Positions 8,213 through 17,506 of a stretch of 64,000 nucleotides of DNA are shown here, in pieces; position 1 is the stretch's first letter; the number at the start of each line of letters is the position of its first letter. The notes beneath the pieces are model-generated. The model saw only the letters and a program-made list of their open reading frames with translations. It had not been told where the DNA came from and did not search any database. The stretch is from positions 62,001 through 126,000 of the forward strand of contig NZ_BAYA01000005.1 of assembly GCF_000685015.1 (NCBI RefSeq), written 5' to 3'. This stretch comes from Paraburkholderia bannensis NBRC 103871 (GTDB taxonomy: Bacteria > Pseudomonadota > Gammaproteobacteria > Burkholderiales > Burkholderiaceae). The translations under genes and the position numbers were made by a program.

Positions 8213-9055
8213 GTGACACTGATGGCCCTTCACGCTTCGGCATCTGCGCGTACGCACGACAACTTCAATTCGCTATCGATTTCCCCGCGCGCGCTGGGCG
8301 AGCTGGTCGCTCGCGTGGGCACGCCGGATTTCGTGCGCTCGCTCGGCCAGTTCGTGACCGGCGACATCCAGGCCGACGCCATCCACCTCGAACGCGTCCG
8401 GCCCGATGATCGCAATCCCTCGGGCTACGCGACGGAATGGATCGGCAGCACCGGCGACGAACACGCCTTCATCTGCGAAATCATGGATCGCTACTACGCC
8501 GCGTATTGCGACCGCGATCCGCTGTTCGTTTCGATCCGGGGCGCAACCGGCACGCTTCTGGTACAGCGCGACGTGGGCGCGCTCGCCGACGACGGCTTCA
8601 AAAAGGAAATTTTCGTGCCCGCGCGCATCGCCCAGGAATGCGTGATTTCGCACGGCACGCGCAACGAGCGCTATTCGCTGGGCCTCGCACGCAGCGAGGG
8701 GCGCGCCGCCTTCACCCTGCGCGAACTGGCCCTGCTGCGGCAAATGAGCGAATTTCTGTTTCCACTGTGCGAGATGCACGCGAGAAGCGCAGCAGCGCGA
8801 CGCATCAGCACGCCACGCCGCGAAGGCACGCCCGTGTCGCGCTTCGAGGAGCGGATCGCGCGCGAGGAAATCCGTCTTTCCCGGCGCGAAGGCGAGATTT
8901 GCCGCTGCCTCCTAAGCGGCAAGACCATTCCTGAAAGCGCACAGATGCTGGAACTGAAGCTCTCGACTGCCGAGTCGTATGTCAAGCGCGCATTCGCCAA
9001 GCTCAAGATCCGCACGAAATGGGAGCTGCTTCAGTGGGCCCATTCGTACGATTGA
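8213..9055 (+). CDS. LuxR-type helix-turn-helix transcriptional regulator
   Basis: From GTG at 8213 the product has 280 residues. GAGGAG lies 5 bases upstream, which favours this start over the upstream in-frame starts; an ATG at 8222 is an alternative. The C-terminal 65 residues form a GerE/LuxR HTH (LSRREGEICRCLLSGKTIPESAQML, then STAESYVKRAFAKLKI). The N-terminal 200 residues have no recognisable kinase-receiver Asp motif and are probably a sensor fold. The gene is divergent from the amidohydrolase-MFS operon and probably controls it. A regulator of the same size class sits divergent from a peptidase-permease pair at 29.2 kb. No acyl-homoserine-lactone synthase is nearby. Confidence 0.82.
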   Translation: MTLMALHASASARTHDNFNSLSISPRALGELVARVGTPDFVRSLGQFVTGDIQADAIHLERVRPDDRNPSGYATEWIGSTGDEHAFICEIMDRYYAAYCDRDPLFVSIRGATGTLLVQRDVGALADDGFKKEIFVPARIAQECVISHGTRNERYSLGLARSEGRAAFTLRELALLRQMSEFLFPLCEMHARSAAARRISTPRREGTPVSRFEERIAREEIRLSRREGEICRCLLSGKTIPESAQMLELKLSTAESYVKRAFAKLKIRTKWELLQWAHSYD

Positions 9056-9190
9056 GCGCTGAATAGCTCAAGCTGGAGCGGCTTCCGGCACGCCCCAATT
9101 AAATCGTCATCCTGATTATTTATTGTCGACATGGCGCGGACACGCCAGGTTCAAAGCAGGGCCGCATCGCGCGACAAATTGCCCGCCAGC

Positions 9191-9233
9191 GTATACTCCC
9201 CCGCAGTACTATGGCATACTCCCGTCCAGTATG
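9191..9233. promoter_or_regulatory. Two tandem FrmR-like operators
   Basis: TATACT, 7 GC-rich bases and AGTACT (9192-9210) form the first imperfect dyad. CATACT, CCCGTCC and AGTATG (9215-9233) form the second, perfect one. They are 23 bases apart, about two helical turns, on the same face. AT-rich arms around a C-rich or G-rich centre are typical of CsoR/RcnR/FrmR operators. The sites sit 16 bases before frmR, so autoregulation of frmRA is the natural reading. Confidence 0.7.
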
Positions 9234-9248
9234 TGACAGGGAGCCATC

Positions 9249-9524
9249 ATGCCCCACACCGTTGAAGAAAAGAAACGTGTCCTCGCCCGGGTTCGCCGTG
9301 TGCGCGGCCAGCTGGACGCGCTTGAGCGCGCGCTTGAAGAAGGCGCGGACTGCGGGCCGATTCTCCAGCAGATTGCGGCCATGCGCGGCGCCATCAACGG
9401 CCTGATGGCCGGCGTGCTCGAAAGCCATTTGCGCGAGGAGTTTTCAAGCCTCGCGCCCGCCGACGACAGTTCGAAAAAATCCATTGACGAAGTCGTTTCG
9501 CTCGTGCGTTCCTATCTTCGTTGA
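9249..9524 (+). CDS. frmR: Formaldehyde-sensing repressor FrmR (CsoR/RcnR family)
   Basis: This 91-residue all-helical DUF156 protein has Pro2 directly after the initiator Met and Cys35 in GADCGPI. In E. coli FrmR these two residues are cross-linked by formaldehyde, releasing the repressor from DNA. The sequence [21 protein letters not shown] is typical of FrmR rather than copper CsoR, which has a Cys-His-Cys set. The gene lies 157 bases before frmA on the same strand, which fixes the role. The start is supported by GGGA upstream and by the need for Pro at position 2. Two operator-like repeats precede it. Confidence 0.9.
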   Translation: MPHTVEEKKRVLARVRRVRGQLDALERALEEGADCGPILQQIAAMRGAINGLMAGVLESHLREEFSSLAPADDSSKKSIDEVVSLVRSYLR

Positions 9525-9636
9525 TGCTGCGTTCGTTGATACTGCGTTCGCTCAGGCTGCGTCGCTTCCTGGCCCATGCGTTGAACGTGCGTTGATCTAG
9601 ACGTTGCGCCATTTATTGACCCACTCGCGCCGGTAG

Positions 9637-10791
<1,155 letters not shown>

Positions 10792-10827
10792 AGCCTGCGC
10801 GCGGCACGTCATCCGTGCCGCCCTGCT

Positions 10828-10857
10828 TTACCCGCTGTCGTATTCGACAGCGGGTAA
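10828..10857. terminator. Perfect 13-bp hairpin after frmA
   Basis: TTACCCGCTGTCG (10828-10840) pairs with CGACAGCGGGTAA (10845-10857) around a TATT loop, 36 bases after the frmA stop. The stem is perfect, but no T-run follows on either side. It may stabilise the 3' end or terminate weakly. It is the only clear structure close behind frmRA. Confidence 0.5.
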
Positions 10858-11059
10858 ACGCCACTCCTCTCTCTTTTCCGATTTTCTTTCCGCCACGGTA
10901 ATTGCATATGCAATTACACGGATCGAATTCGACCTTTGCATCTGCCGATTTATTTTCCGCCATTCAAAATCCAGCTTTAAATAGCCTTTAAAGCCATCCA
11001 TTCATCCATGCGGCATAGCATGTAAAAGTGTTTGACAAAGCACTGCAACACCCTCTATT

Positions 11060-11147
11060 TTTCCTCTGCATCTTTTCATTACCAAATCTTTCCACGGGGA
11101 ACCACCAGAGGCCGTCCTGGCTTCAGGGGCTCCCCTTTGTCTTTTTA
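11060..11147 (+). ncRNA. Candidate small RNA in the frmA-peptidase intergenic region
   Basis: The 529-base gap between frmA and the S10 peptidase contains TTGACA (11032-11037), 16 bases, then TCTATT (11054-11059), a plausible sigma-70 promoter. About 30 bases later a folded element begins: GGGGA (11096-11100) pairs with TCCCC (11131-11135) around CCAG...CTGG. It is followed directly by a U-rich tail (TTTGTCTTTTT, 11136-11146). This layout suggests an 80-base transcript with its own terminator. There is no open reading frame and no family resemblance that I recognise. The rest of the gap shows nothing clear. Confidence 0.35.
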
Positions 11148-11320
11148 ATAGGCATCCTGATTAATTTCGCCGCAACAGACTGTATTTGAAATGTCGGTTA
11201 TAGAAAGTTAATTGTCAGCCGCAATGCGAGCCGACGTGGATTCGCTTTGTCTTTTTAAATTGCGCGTCCGGCGCTTGCGGCTTCTCTGCATGTGGCATTC
11301 ACCATTCAACAGGGACAGAT

Positions 11321-13156
11321 ATGAATGCGGACAGCCGTAACAGCAATCGCCGCCCCCGCTCCTTGCGCAGCCTGAGCGGGCCGGGTGCGATGATCGCGGC
11401 AATCTTGATGCTGGCAGGTTGCGGGGGCGGCGACAGCGGCTCCGGCACTTCCGCCACCGCAATGAAACAGGTCGCCGGCGCGCAGCAGAACCTGGCCGCC
11501 GATGCGAGTGCCGGTTCCAATGCGAATGCCAGCGCCAACCGGCCTTATACCGACCCCATCGCCTATTCGCCCAATGCCAAAGACGGGCTTGACGCATCGC
11601 TGGTCGCGGAAAAAGCCGCCGTCATGCATTACCAATGGAAATCGGGAAAAACCACGATCAATTACACGACCACCACCGGCCATTTGACGGCGTCGGACGC
11701 CAACGGCAATCCCGAAGCCACCATGTCCTATGTCGCCTATACCGCGCCATCGACAAATGGTTCACCGCGTCCCGTCACGTTCATCTATAACGGCGGCCCG
11801 GGCTCATCGTCGATCTGGTTGCGCCTGGGCTCGTTCGCGCCCACGCGCGTGGCCACGCCCGACCCGCTGCTCACGAACTGGCCGAATTACCCCGTCGTCG
11901 ACAACGCCGACAGCCTGATCGACACCACCGACATGGTCTTTATCGATCCGCCGGGCACGGGTCTTTCGGAAGCGGTTCTACCCAACACGAACCAGAAATT
12001 CTGGGGCTGCGATGCCGATGTCGGCGTGATGCGCGATTTCATCGAACGCTATATCGCCGTCAACAACCGCAGCAGCTCGCCGATCTATCTCTATGGCGAA
12101 TCGTATGGCACGCCGCGCACGGACATGCTCGCGCTCTCGCTGGAAACCGCGGGCGTGCCGCTCACCGGCATCGTGTTGCAGTCGTCGATCCTGAACTACT
12201 ACGCCGATGCGATCGAGGCCACGGCCATCACCAATTCGACGGCAGGCCTGCAGCTCGATACCGATACGCTCGCGGGCTATTACCCCGGCTACGCGGAGGT
12301 GGCCGCGTATTTCAACCTGGTCTCGCCGCGCCTGATCGACCAGGGACTGTTCGCGCAGCAATCGGAGATCTTCGCGACGGGCCAGTACAACCACTTCAAG
12401 AAGTACGCGCAGACCTGGGTGCTCAGCCAGTTGGGCATTCCCGATGCGCTCGGCACGCCGGTATTTCCGCCCGCGCGCACGCTGGAGTCGTGGCAGTGGC
12501 CTTCGAGCCTGACGTTGCAGGCCTTGCAGGGCTACTTCAACACGAATCCGTTCAGTAACGCGCTGATTCCCGGCACCACCATCGGCCGTTATGACGGGCG
12601 TGTTTCGCTGCCGAATTCGGATCCGCGCCTGCAAGCCGATGGCGACCCCTCGGACATCCTGATCTCGCAGCCGTTCACGACGGCGCTGGCCACGCAATTG
12701 CCGGATTATCTCGGCTATAGCGCGCCCAACGCGACCTTCATGCCGCTGAACGACAACATCATCAATCTCTGGGACTTCTCGCACGACGGCCAGCCGCTGC
12801 CCGACACGCTGCCCGACCTGGTCGGCGCGATCACGCTCAATCCGCAACTGAAGATACTCGCGGAGAACGGCTATCACGACCTCGCCACGCCGTTCTTCAA
12901 TACGGAGAAACAGCTCGCGCGCCTGCAAACGGTGTCGGGCCTGAACGCAAACCTGCAGGTCAACTTCTTCCCCGGCGGCCACATGATTTATCTGGATGAC
13001 ACCGCGCGTCCGAAGATGAAGAGCGACCTCGTCAAGTACTACGCGGGCCAGCCGATTCCGCTGGCGCTTTCGGTGTGGACGCTGCCCGCGCCGTGGCCCG
13101 ACGAAAGCCCGGCCGGTACGCCGACTGCAACGGCGCAGGCCGCGATCGAACCTTGA
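11321..13156 (+). CDS. S10 family serine carboxypeptidase-like lipoprotein
   Basis: This 611-residue protein has a lipoprotein signal with lipobox Leu-Ala-Gly-Cys34. A low-complexity Gly/Ser/Ala/Asn linker follows to about residue 75. The alpha/beta hydrolase of family S10 carries NGGPGSSSIW (oxyanion hole, about 150-159), the catalytic Ser in GESYGTPR (about 268), the Asp in ENGYHDLATPF and the His in PGGHMIYLD. Carboxypeptidases of this family remove C-terminal residues, mostly at acidic pH. Membrane anchoring suggests action in the periplasm or at the outer membrane. GGGA lies upstream of the ATG. A small EF-hand protein follows 64 bases downstream. Physiological substrates are unknown. 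Confidence 0.88.
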   Translation: MNADSRNSNRRPRSLRSLSGPGAMIAAILMLAGCGGGDSGSGTSATAMKQVAGAQQNLAADASAGSNANASANRPYTDPIAYSPNAKDGLDASLVAEKAAVMHYQWKSGKTTINYTTTTGHLTASDANGNPEATMSYVAYTAPSTNGSPRPVTFIYNGGPGSSSIWLRLGSFAPTRVATPDPLLTNWPNYPVVDNADSLIDTTDMVFIDPPGTGLSEAVLPNTNQKFWGCDADVGVMRDFIERYIAVNNRSSSPIYLYGESYGTPRTDMLALSLETAGVPLTGIVLQSSILNYYADAIEATAITNSTAGLQLDTDTLAGYYPGYAEVAAYFNLVSPRLIDQGLFAQQSEIFATGQYNHFKKYAQTWVLSQLGIPDALGTPVFPPARTLESWQWPSSLTLQALQGYFNTNPFSNALIPGTTIGRYDGRVSLPNSDPRLQADGDPSDILISQPFTTALATQLPDYLGYSAPNATFMPLNDNIINLWDFSHDGQPLPDTLPDLVGAITLNPQLKILAENGYHDLATPFFNTEKQLARLQTVSGLNANLQVNFFPGGHMIYLDDTARPKMKSDLVKYYAGQPIPLALSVWTLPAPWPDESPAGTPTATAQAAIEP

Positions 13157-13220
13157 ACGCCGGCATGCCCGATCCCATCGATCCAATTGAACTCTTTGAC
13201 CTCTTTGAATGCGAGCGATC

Positions 13221-13613
13221 ATGTTTCCATCCGACAAGCTGTGGCGCATCGCGCCGCTCATCCTGGCCGTTGCCGCAATCGGCGCGGCGCAGGCGGCAAC
13301 CCAGTCCGTCGCGCCGGTTCAGTTGCCCAAGGGCGGACACGGCGTGGACGGCCCGTTTTTTCCGGCCAGCCGCCCCGAAGCCGTGACGCCCTCGACAGGC
13401 ACGCAGTTGCAGCAGGAAGCGCAGAAGCGCATCGAAGCGCGGTTGGGCGCGAACTCAGTGTTGAGCCAGGGCGCCACGGTGACGAAGGCGCAGGCGCAGA
13501 CCCAGGGCCTCGGCTATATCGCGCAGCATTTCGACCAGATCGACACGGCGCATTCGGGCCGCGTTTCGATTGACGATGTGCGCCAGTATCTGCAGAAGCA
13601 ACAGCAGCAATGA
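13221..13613 (+). CDS. Exported EF-hand protein
   Basis: The product has 130 residues from ATG 13221 (GAGCG upstream); an in-frame ATG at 13209 would add four. A signal peptide of about 25 residues (LILAVAAIGAAQA) is followed by a proline-rich segment and a helical Gln/Ala part. A single EF-hand-like helix-loop-helix is near the C-terminus: HFDQID then the loop DTAHSGRVSIDD and helix VRQYL. The loop keeps Asp at position 1, Ser at 5, Gly at 6 and Asp at 12; position 3 is Ala, so calcium affinity may be weak. It lies behind the S10 carboxypeptidase on the same strand. Function unknown. Confidence 0.75.
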   Translation: MFPSDKLWRIAPLILAVAAIGAAQAATQSVAPVQLPKGGHGVDGPFFPASRPEAVTPSTGTQLQQEAQKRIEARLGANSVLSQGATVTKAQAQTQGLGYIAQHFDQIDTAHSGRVSIDDVRQYLQKQQQQ

Positions 13614-13627
13614 GCGCGCCGTAAAGC

Positions 13628-13662
13628 AAAAGGCCTCACCGCAATCGGTGAGGCCTTTTTAA
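13628..13662. terminator. Bidirectional Rho-independent terminator
   Basis: AAAAGGCCTCACCG and CGGTGAGGCCTTTTT pair over 14 bases around a CAAT loop, with a T-run on the plus strand and an A-run upstream that gives a T-run on the minus strand. It sits between the convergent EF-hand gene and the tehA-like gene, serving both. Confidence 0.9.
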
Positions 13663-13687
13663 ATCGACAGCGGTGTTGCAGGTCGGC

Positions 13688-14680
13688 TTATTGCAGCACG
13701 CGAGCCGGCAGCAGCTTGCCTTCCACGAGCAACGCGACCGTCTTGACGAACAGCAGCCCGATCACGCCCGTCGAGGCAGCGAAGAGCACGAAGGCGAGTT
13801 CATGCACCCAGAGCGGGCCGCCGTGTTGCGCGATGAGCATGGCGAGCGTCGGCAGCGCGGCAACACCGAAGCTAAAGGCCCAGTACGACGGTGTGAACGC
13901 TTGAGCACGGATCCAGGGCAAGAGACGCAGCAGCAGGAGCGCTTGATAGAGGCCATAGCCGAGCAGTGCGTAAGCCACGATGCCTGCTGCACCCGTCAAC
14001 GGCAGATGCATGCTGTTCATGATCGCCATCCACGCGACGCCACCCACGACCGGCGGCGCGAGTTGAATGCCGAAGGTCGGGCGCAGCGCTGCCGCGGTCG
14101 GTGCAGCGAGCGAGGCGCGGTTGAGCAGCTTCGACTCGATCGCGAGCCACGAGAGCGCGCCGCTGCCGAAGAACATCACCGCCAGCTCCGGCAGGTTGAA
14201 CGCGGCAGCCGTGGCAGCCGCCACGAATCCCGCGGCGACGGTCGGCAGATAGATCGCGGGCGTCACGAGTTCCGCGTTGCGCCCGCCTTGCCAGAGGCGG
14301 CCATGCAGCATCACGCCCACGGCGACCTGACCAATTGCCCCCGCGACGAACAGCGCGAGGCCTGCATCGTGCGACCAGAGCTTGACGGCCTGCGCGGCCA
14401 GCATCGTCGAAACCGGGCCCAGCGCCACGAACGACGACTGCACTTCGTGCTGCCATTCCTTTTGTGCGGCTTCGCGGTGCGCGACCCACTTGAGGCCGTA
14501 CATCGCCATCACGGCGGCCCATACGACGAGCGCCACGATCGTCAGCGCCGTGCCGATGGAGGCCGGCACTTCCCATAGCTTCGCGGCGACCCGCCATGCC
14601 CCCGCCAGCGCGAGCGTCCCCACGGCGATGCCGAAAAAGCCTGCGGGCATCGGTTCATGTTTGGCGATCCATGTGTTCAT
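13688..14680 (-). CDS. tehA: TehA/SLAC1 family transporter (C4-dicarboxylate or tellurite-resistance type)
   Basis: The 330-residue product has the same length as E. coli TehA, about ten hydrophobic segments and the family motif MPAGFFGIAVGTLALAGAWR at residues 11-30. TPAIYLPTVAAGFVAA and GIQLAPPVVGGVAW lie further in, with the conserved Phe of the central pore probably in ELAVMFFGSGALSW. SLAC1/TDT proteins are trimeric anion channels or carriers of the inner membrane. In E. coli, overexpressed TehA confers tellurite resistance, though its normal role is unclear. AGGAG lies 8 bases before the ATG. No tehB neighbour is present, so the symbol indicates homology only. Confidence 0.85.
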   Translation of the reverse strand: MNTWIAKHEPMPAGFFGIAVGTLALAGAWRVAAKLWEVPASIGTALTIVALVVWAAVMAMYGLKWVAHREAAQKEWQHEVQSSFVALGPVSTMLAAQAVKLWSHDAGLALFVAGAIGQVAVGVMLHGRLWQGGRNAELVTPAIYLPTVAAGFVAAATAAAFNLPELAVMFFGSGALSWLAIESKLLNRASLAAPTAAALRPTFGIQLAPPVVGGVAWMAIMNSMHLPLTGAAGIVAYALLGYGLYQALLLLRLLPWIRAQAFTPSYWAFSFGVAALPTLAMLIAQHGGPLWVHELAFVLFAASTGVIGLLFVKTVALLVEGKLLPARVLQ

Positions 14681-15017
14681 GACTTCACTCCTGTCGGTTT
14701 GACGAGTGGCAGCGAAGGCCGCCGTCGATGGAGTGACTTTAGGCTCGGGCGCGTCCGGCGCGAATGCCAGGCCGTGTCAACAACATGCCCGATCGTCTCA
14801 GGTGGATTTTGCTCGGGCCCTTTTGGCGCGCAAGTACGTCTCAGAGGCCCAGCGCGTCTTCGAGGTCGGGCTGGGGGTGCGCCGGAGGAAATTGCAGTAA
14901 TTTTTATCAAACTACGGCAACCGCACCGGCCACACCGCCTCTCCCGCAGGCCCCTCCGCAAAAAAAGCGACAATGTCGCGAGAATCGACGCTGCACACCG
15001 CCCCGAGGAGCAAAGCC
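14681..15017. other. Intergenic region between tehA and a small membrane protein
   Basis: This 337-base divergent region holds the promoters of both flanking genes. I found no convincing coding sequence, repeat or terminator; a GC drop near 14890-14930 (AATTTTTATCAAAC) is the most promoter-like part. Confidence 0.4.
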
Positions 15018-15266
15018 ATGTCACCCAACCGCGACTACTGGTTCCCCGCCAAACGCTACGGCTGGGGCTGGGGATTGCCGACGCGCTGGCAGGGCTGGCT
15101 CGTCCTCGTCGGCTATTTCGTGCTGCTGGGCGCGACGGTGCACGCCTTCGGGCCGAATCGCCACATGGCCGCGTTCATCCTCGTGGTCGCGCTGCTCAGC
15201 CTCGTGTTGGTCGGCATCTGCTGGCTTAAAGGCGAGCCGCCGCGCTGGCGCTGGGGCGACGACTGA
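15018..15266 (+). CDS. Small two-helix membrane protein
   Basis: From ATG 15018, with GAGGAG 7 bases upstream, the product has 82 residues. It has an aromatic start, PAKRYGWGWGLPTRWQGW, then two membrane helices at about 25-42 and 51-69, and a charged Trp-rich tail (GEPPRWRWGDD). The start chosen gives a sensible topology and the best ribosome site, against the upstream ATG at 14973. Proteins with the GWGWG...WQGW signature occur in many proteobacteria without known function. It ends 45 bases before the convergent dipZ gene. Confidence 0.75.
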   Translation: MSPNRDYWFPAKRYGWGWGLPTRWQGWLVLVGYFVLLGATVHAFGPNRHMAAFILVVALLSLVLVGICWLKGEPPRWRWGDD

Positions 15267-15311
15267 TCGGCACTCTGCCTGCCGCCCCGTCCGCGCGATG
15301 CCACGCTACGC

Positions 15312-17150
15312 TCAGCCGAACGTGAACGTGTACACCTTCGCGCCCGCATCGAGAAAACGGATCTCGAACGTCCGGTCGCCAATCGCCCCCAACGCGCCAC
15401 TCTGGCGCACCAGTTGATAGAGCCGCGCGGACGTCACGACGCCCGTGCCGTCCGCCGCCACGTCCGCGCCATGCGAAGCGCCCGGCCCCGCCCCGTCGAT
15501 CGTGATGCGAAAGCGCACCGGCTTGCCGTCCGCCGACGGCGCAAGCACCAGATGCAGGTCGCGCGCATGAAACCGATAGGCAACGCCTGCCTGAGGCGCG
15601 GCTACCACCGCCGATTCGGCGCCGATGTTCCAGCGGCCATCAAGCGCCCACGCGTTGAGCGGCAAATCGGCGGGCAGCGTGTAGCTGGCAGCAGCGTCGG
15701 GCTGCGGGCGCTGCGGCGAGGCAAAGCCACGCCCCTCGCGATAACCCAGATACGTTTCGCCCGAGCCGGTATCGGCCGCATCCGCCGGAGCCTGCGCGCC
15801 GCCCGCTTGCACGACATGCGACGCATGGGCGTCGGTCGCCCGGCCGTTCTCGGCGAGCAACTGGCGGATCGCCTGCTCGGCCTGCCCGTAGCCGCCCTCG
15901 CCGAAGTGGTGATAGCGCACGCGGCCTTGCGCATCGACGATATAGAACGCCGGCCAGTATGAGTTGCCGAAGGCGTTCCAGATGCGATAGTCGTTATCGA
16001 GCGCCACCGGATAGCGAATGCCCAGCTCGCCCAGCGCGCGCTTCACGTTGCCGACGTTGTGCTCGAAGGCGAACTCGGGTGTATGCACGCCGACCACCAC
16101 CAGGCCGGCGTCCTGATAGCGCTGCGCCCACGTCTTCAGGTACGGCAGCGTGCGCAGGCAGTTGATGCACGAATACGTCCAGAAGTTGACGACGACCACC
16201 TTGCCGCGCAGAGCCTGTGGCGTGAGCGGCGTGGAGTTCAGCCAGGTCGATGCGCCGTCGAACGCAGGCAGCGTGCCCTCCACGGGCAACGCGGCCGCAG
16301 GAGACTCACCAGTAGCAGTAGCAGCAGGAACCGACGCCGACACACGCACGATATGCGCCGCCGCGGCTTGCCGTGCCTGGCGCACGACCGTGGGCACGGT
16401 CACCGGCGCGGCAGGCACCGTCGTCTTCGCACTCAACTGGCGGGTCAGGCGGTTTTCCAGGCTTTCCGTCGGCGAGCCGGGCAAATGCGCGAGCACACGC
16501 GTGTCGACGCCAGTCGCAATCGCGCCCACCGTCACCAGCACCAGCGCGCCCAACGCTCGGCGAAGATGCTCGCCCGCGCCCAGCGAGCGCTTGAGCGCAT
16601 CCATCGCCCGCTTGCCGAGCCCCGCGACGACTGCCAGCGAACAGGCCGCCCCCACCGCATACGCGCCCAGCGACGCCCACGTCTGCCACGTCACGCCGTA
16701 GCGCACCGCGCCCGTGAGGATCAGGCCGAGGATCGGCCCTGCGCACGGCGCCCAGAGCAGCCCCGTCGCCGCACCGAGCAGCAACGCCGAGCCCACCTGC
16801 CCAACCGCGCCTTGCGGATTCGAGCGCGCGACAAAGCGATCGGCGAGCCGCGTCAGCGGCTGCGCAAGGCGCGTGGCCAGCGTGGGAAACAGCAGCGCCG
16901 CGCCGAAAACCGCGAACAGCGCGAGCGCGAGATCCCGTCCATATTCGCTCAACTGGGCCGCGCCATTGAGCCCGGCCGCGCCCAGCCCGGTGAGCAGCGC
17001 AAAGGTGGTTCCCAGCCCGATCAGCAAGGGCAGCCGCCCGGTGACAAAGGGCTGGTCAGAGCGCGCGAACACGAACGGCACGACCGGCACGATGCAGGGA
17101 CTGAGGACGGTGAACACACCGCCGATGAACGCGACGACGATCAGTAACAT
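15312..17150 (-). CDS. dipZ: DipZ: CcdA-type membrane domain fused to thioredoxin and C-terminal domain
   Basis: The product has 612 residues from ATG 17150 (GGAG upstream); longer in-frame extensions lack a ribosome site and spoil the N-terminal helix. Domains in order: a CcdA/DsbD-like electron-transfer domain of six or more helices, with FTVLSPCIVPVVPF (residues 13-26) holding the first redox Cys; a periplasmic thioredoxin domain with SCINC (CxxC about 328-331) in NFWTYSCINCLRTLPYLK; and a C-terminal beta-rich DipZ domain (about 470-612). It carries reducing power across the inner membrane to exported thiols, for cytochrome c maturation or thiol repair. A single-domain redoxin with the same CINC motif is divergent from it. 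Confidence 0.9.
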   Translation of the reverse strand: MLLIVVAFIGGVFTVLSPCIVPVVPFVFARSDQPFVTGRLPLLIGLGTTFALLTGLGAAGLNGAAQLSEYGRDLALALFAVFGAALLFPTLATRLAQPLTRLADRFVARSNPQGAVGQVGSALLLGAATGLLWAPCAGPILGLILTGAVRYGVTWQTWASLGAYAVGAACSLAVVAGLGKRAMDALKRSLGAGEHLRRALGALVLVTVGAIATGVDTRVLAHLPGSPTESLENRLTRQLSAKTTVPAAPVTVPTVVRQARQAAAAHIVRVSASVPAATATGESPAAALPVEGTLPAFDGASTWLNSTPLTPQALRGKVVVVNFWTYSCINCLRTLPYLKTWAQRYQDAGLVVVGVHTPEFAFEHNVGNVKRALGELGIRYPVALDNDYRIWNAFGNSYWPAFYIVDAQGRVRYHHFGEGGYGQAEQAIRQLLAENGRATDAHASHVVQAGGAQAPADAADTGSGETYLGYREGRGFASPQRPQPDAAASYTLPADLPLNAWALDGRWNIGAESAVVAAPQAGVAYRFHARDLHLVLAPSADGKPVRFRITIDGAGPGASHGADVAADGTGVVTSARLYQLVRQSGALGAIGDRTFEIRFLDAGAKVYTFTFG

Positions 17151-17506
17151 GAGTCGGACTCCAGACAGATCCACACAGAATTCGAGGGGCGTTCGATCTG
17201 AAGCTGTCGTAGCGCCCCGCCATGTGCGGTATTTCAAGGCCTGGATGTATCGGCGGAATGTCGGGAAACCGCGCGGGCTGCATCGGCATGTGTCGCGCGG
17301 CGGCTGGGACACATGCCAGTACAAATGGGCTGAAAAACGGACTGAAACAAGGGAGAGAGCCTGGCAGGACGCCGGTGTTTTGTATCGCAAAGTATCCGGC
17401 GCGGGCGGCGACACACTACGTTGCAGGGAGCCGCAGTGGGGGACATGTACGAGATACGTGCAAGCGTTCCAATGCACCCGTACCCCACCCCTTCATGGAG
17501 CCCGTC
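17151..17506. other. Divergent region between dipZ and the redoxin
   Basis: This 356-base stretch has no convincing gene. It holds a 10-bp inverted repeat (17285-17317, entered separately) and the direct repeat GTATC, GCAAA, GTATC near 17383-17397. Both are candidate control sites for the divergent thiol-redox genes. Confidence 0.5.
17285..17317. promoter_or_regulatory. 10-bp inverted repeat between dipZ and redoxin genes
   Basis: GGCATGTGTC (17285-17294) and GACACATGCC (17308-17317) are perfect reverse complements separated by 13 bases. No T-run follows, and the site lies 135 bases from dipZ and 190 from the redoxin start, so an operator is more likely than a terminator. Confidence 0.5.

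Noticed and set aside
11978..13261. 427-codon minus-strand open frame opposite the S10 peptidase
   Set aside because: Antisense shadow; composition dominated by Arg, no recognisable fold.
17151..17477. N-terminal extension of dipZ by 109 codons
   Set aside because: It precedes the CcdA first helix with non-family sequence, has no ribosome site and would run into the divergent promoter region.
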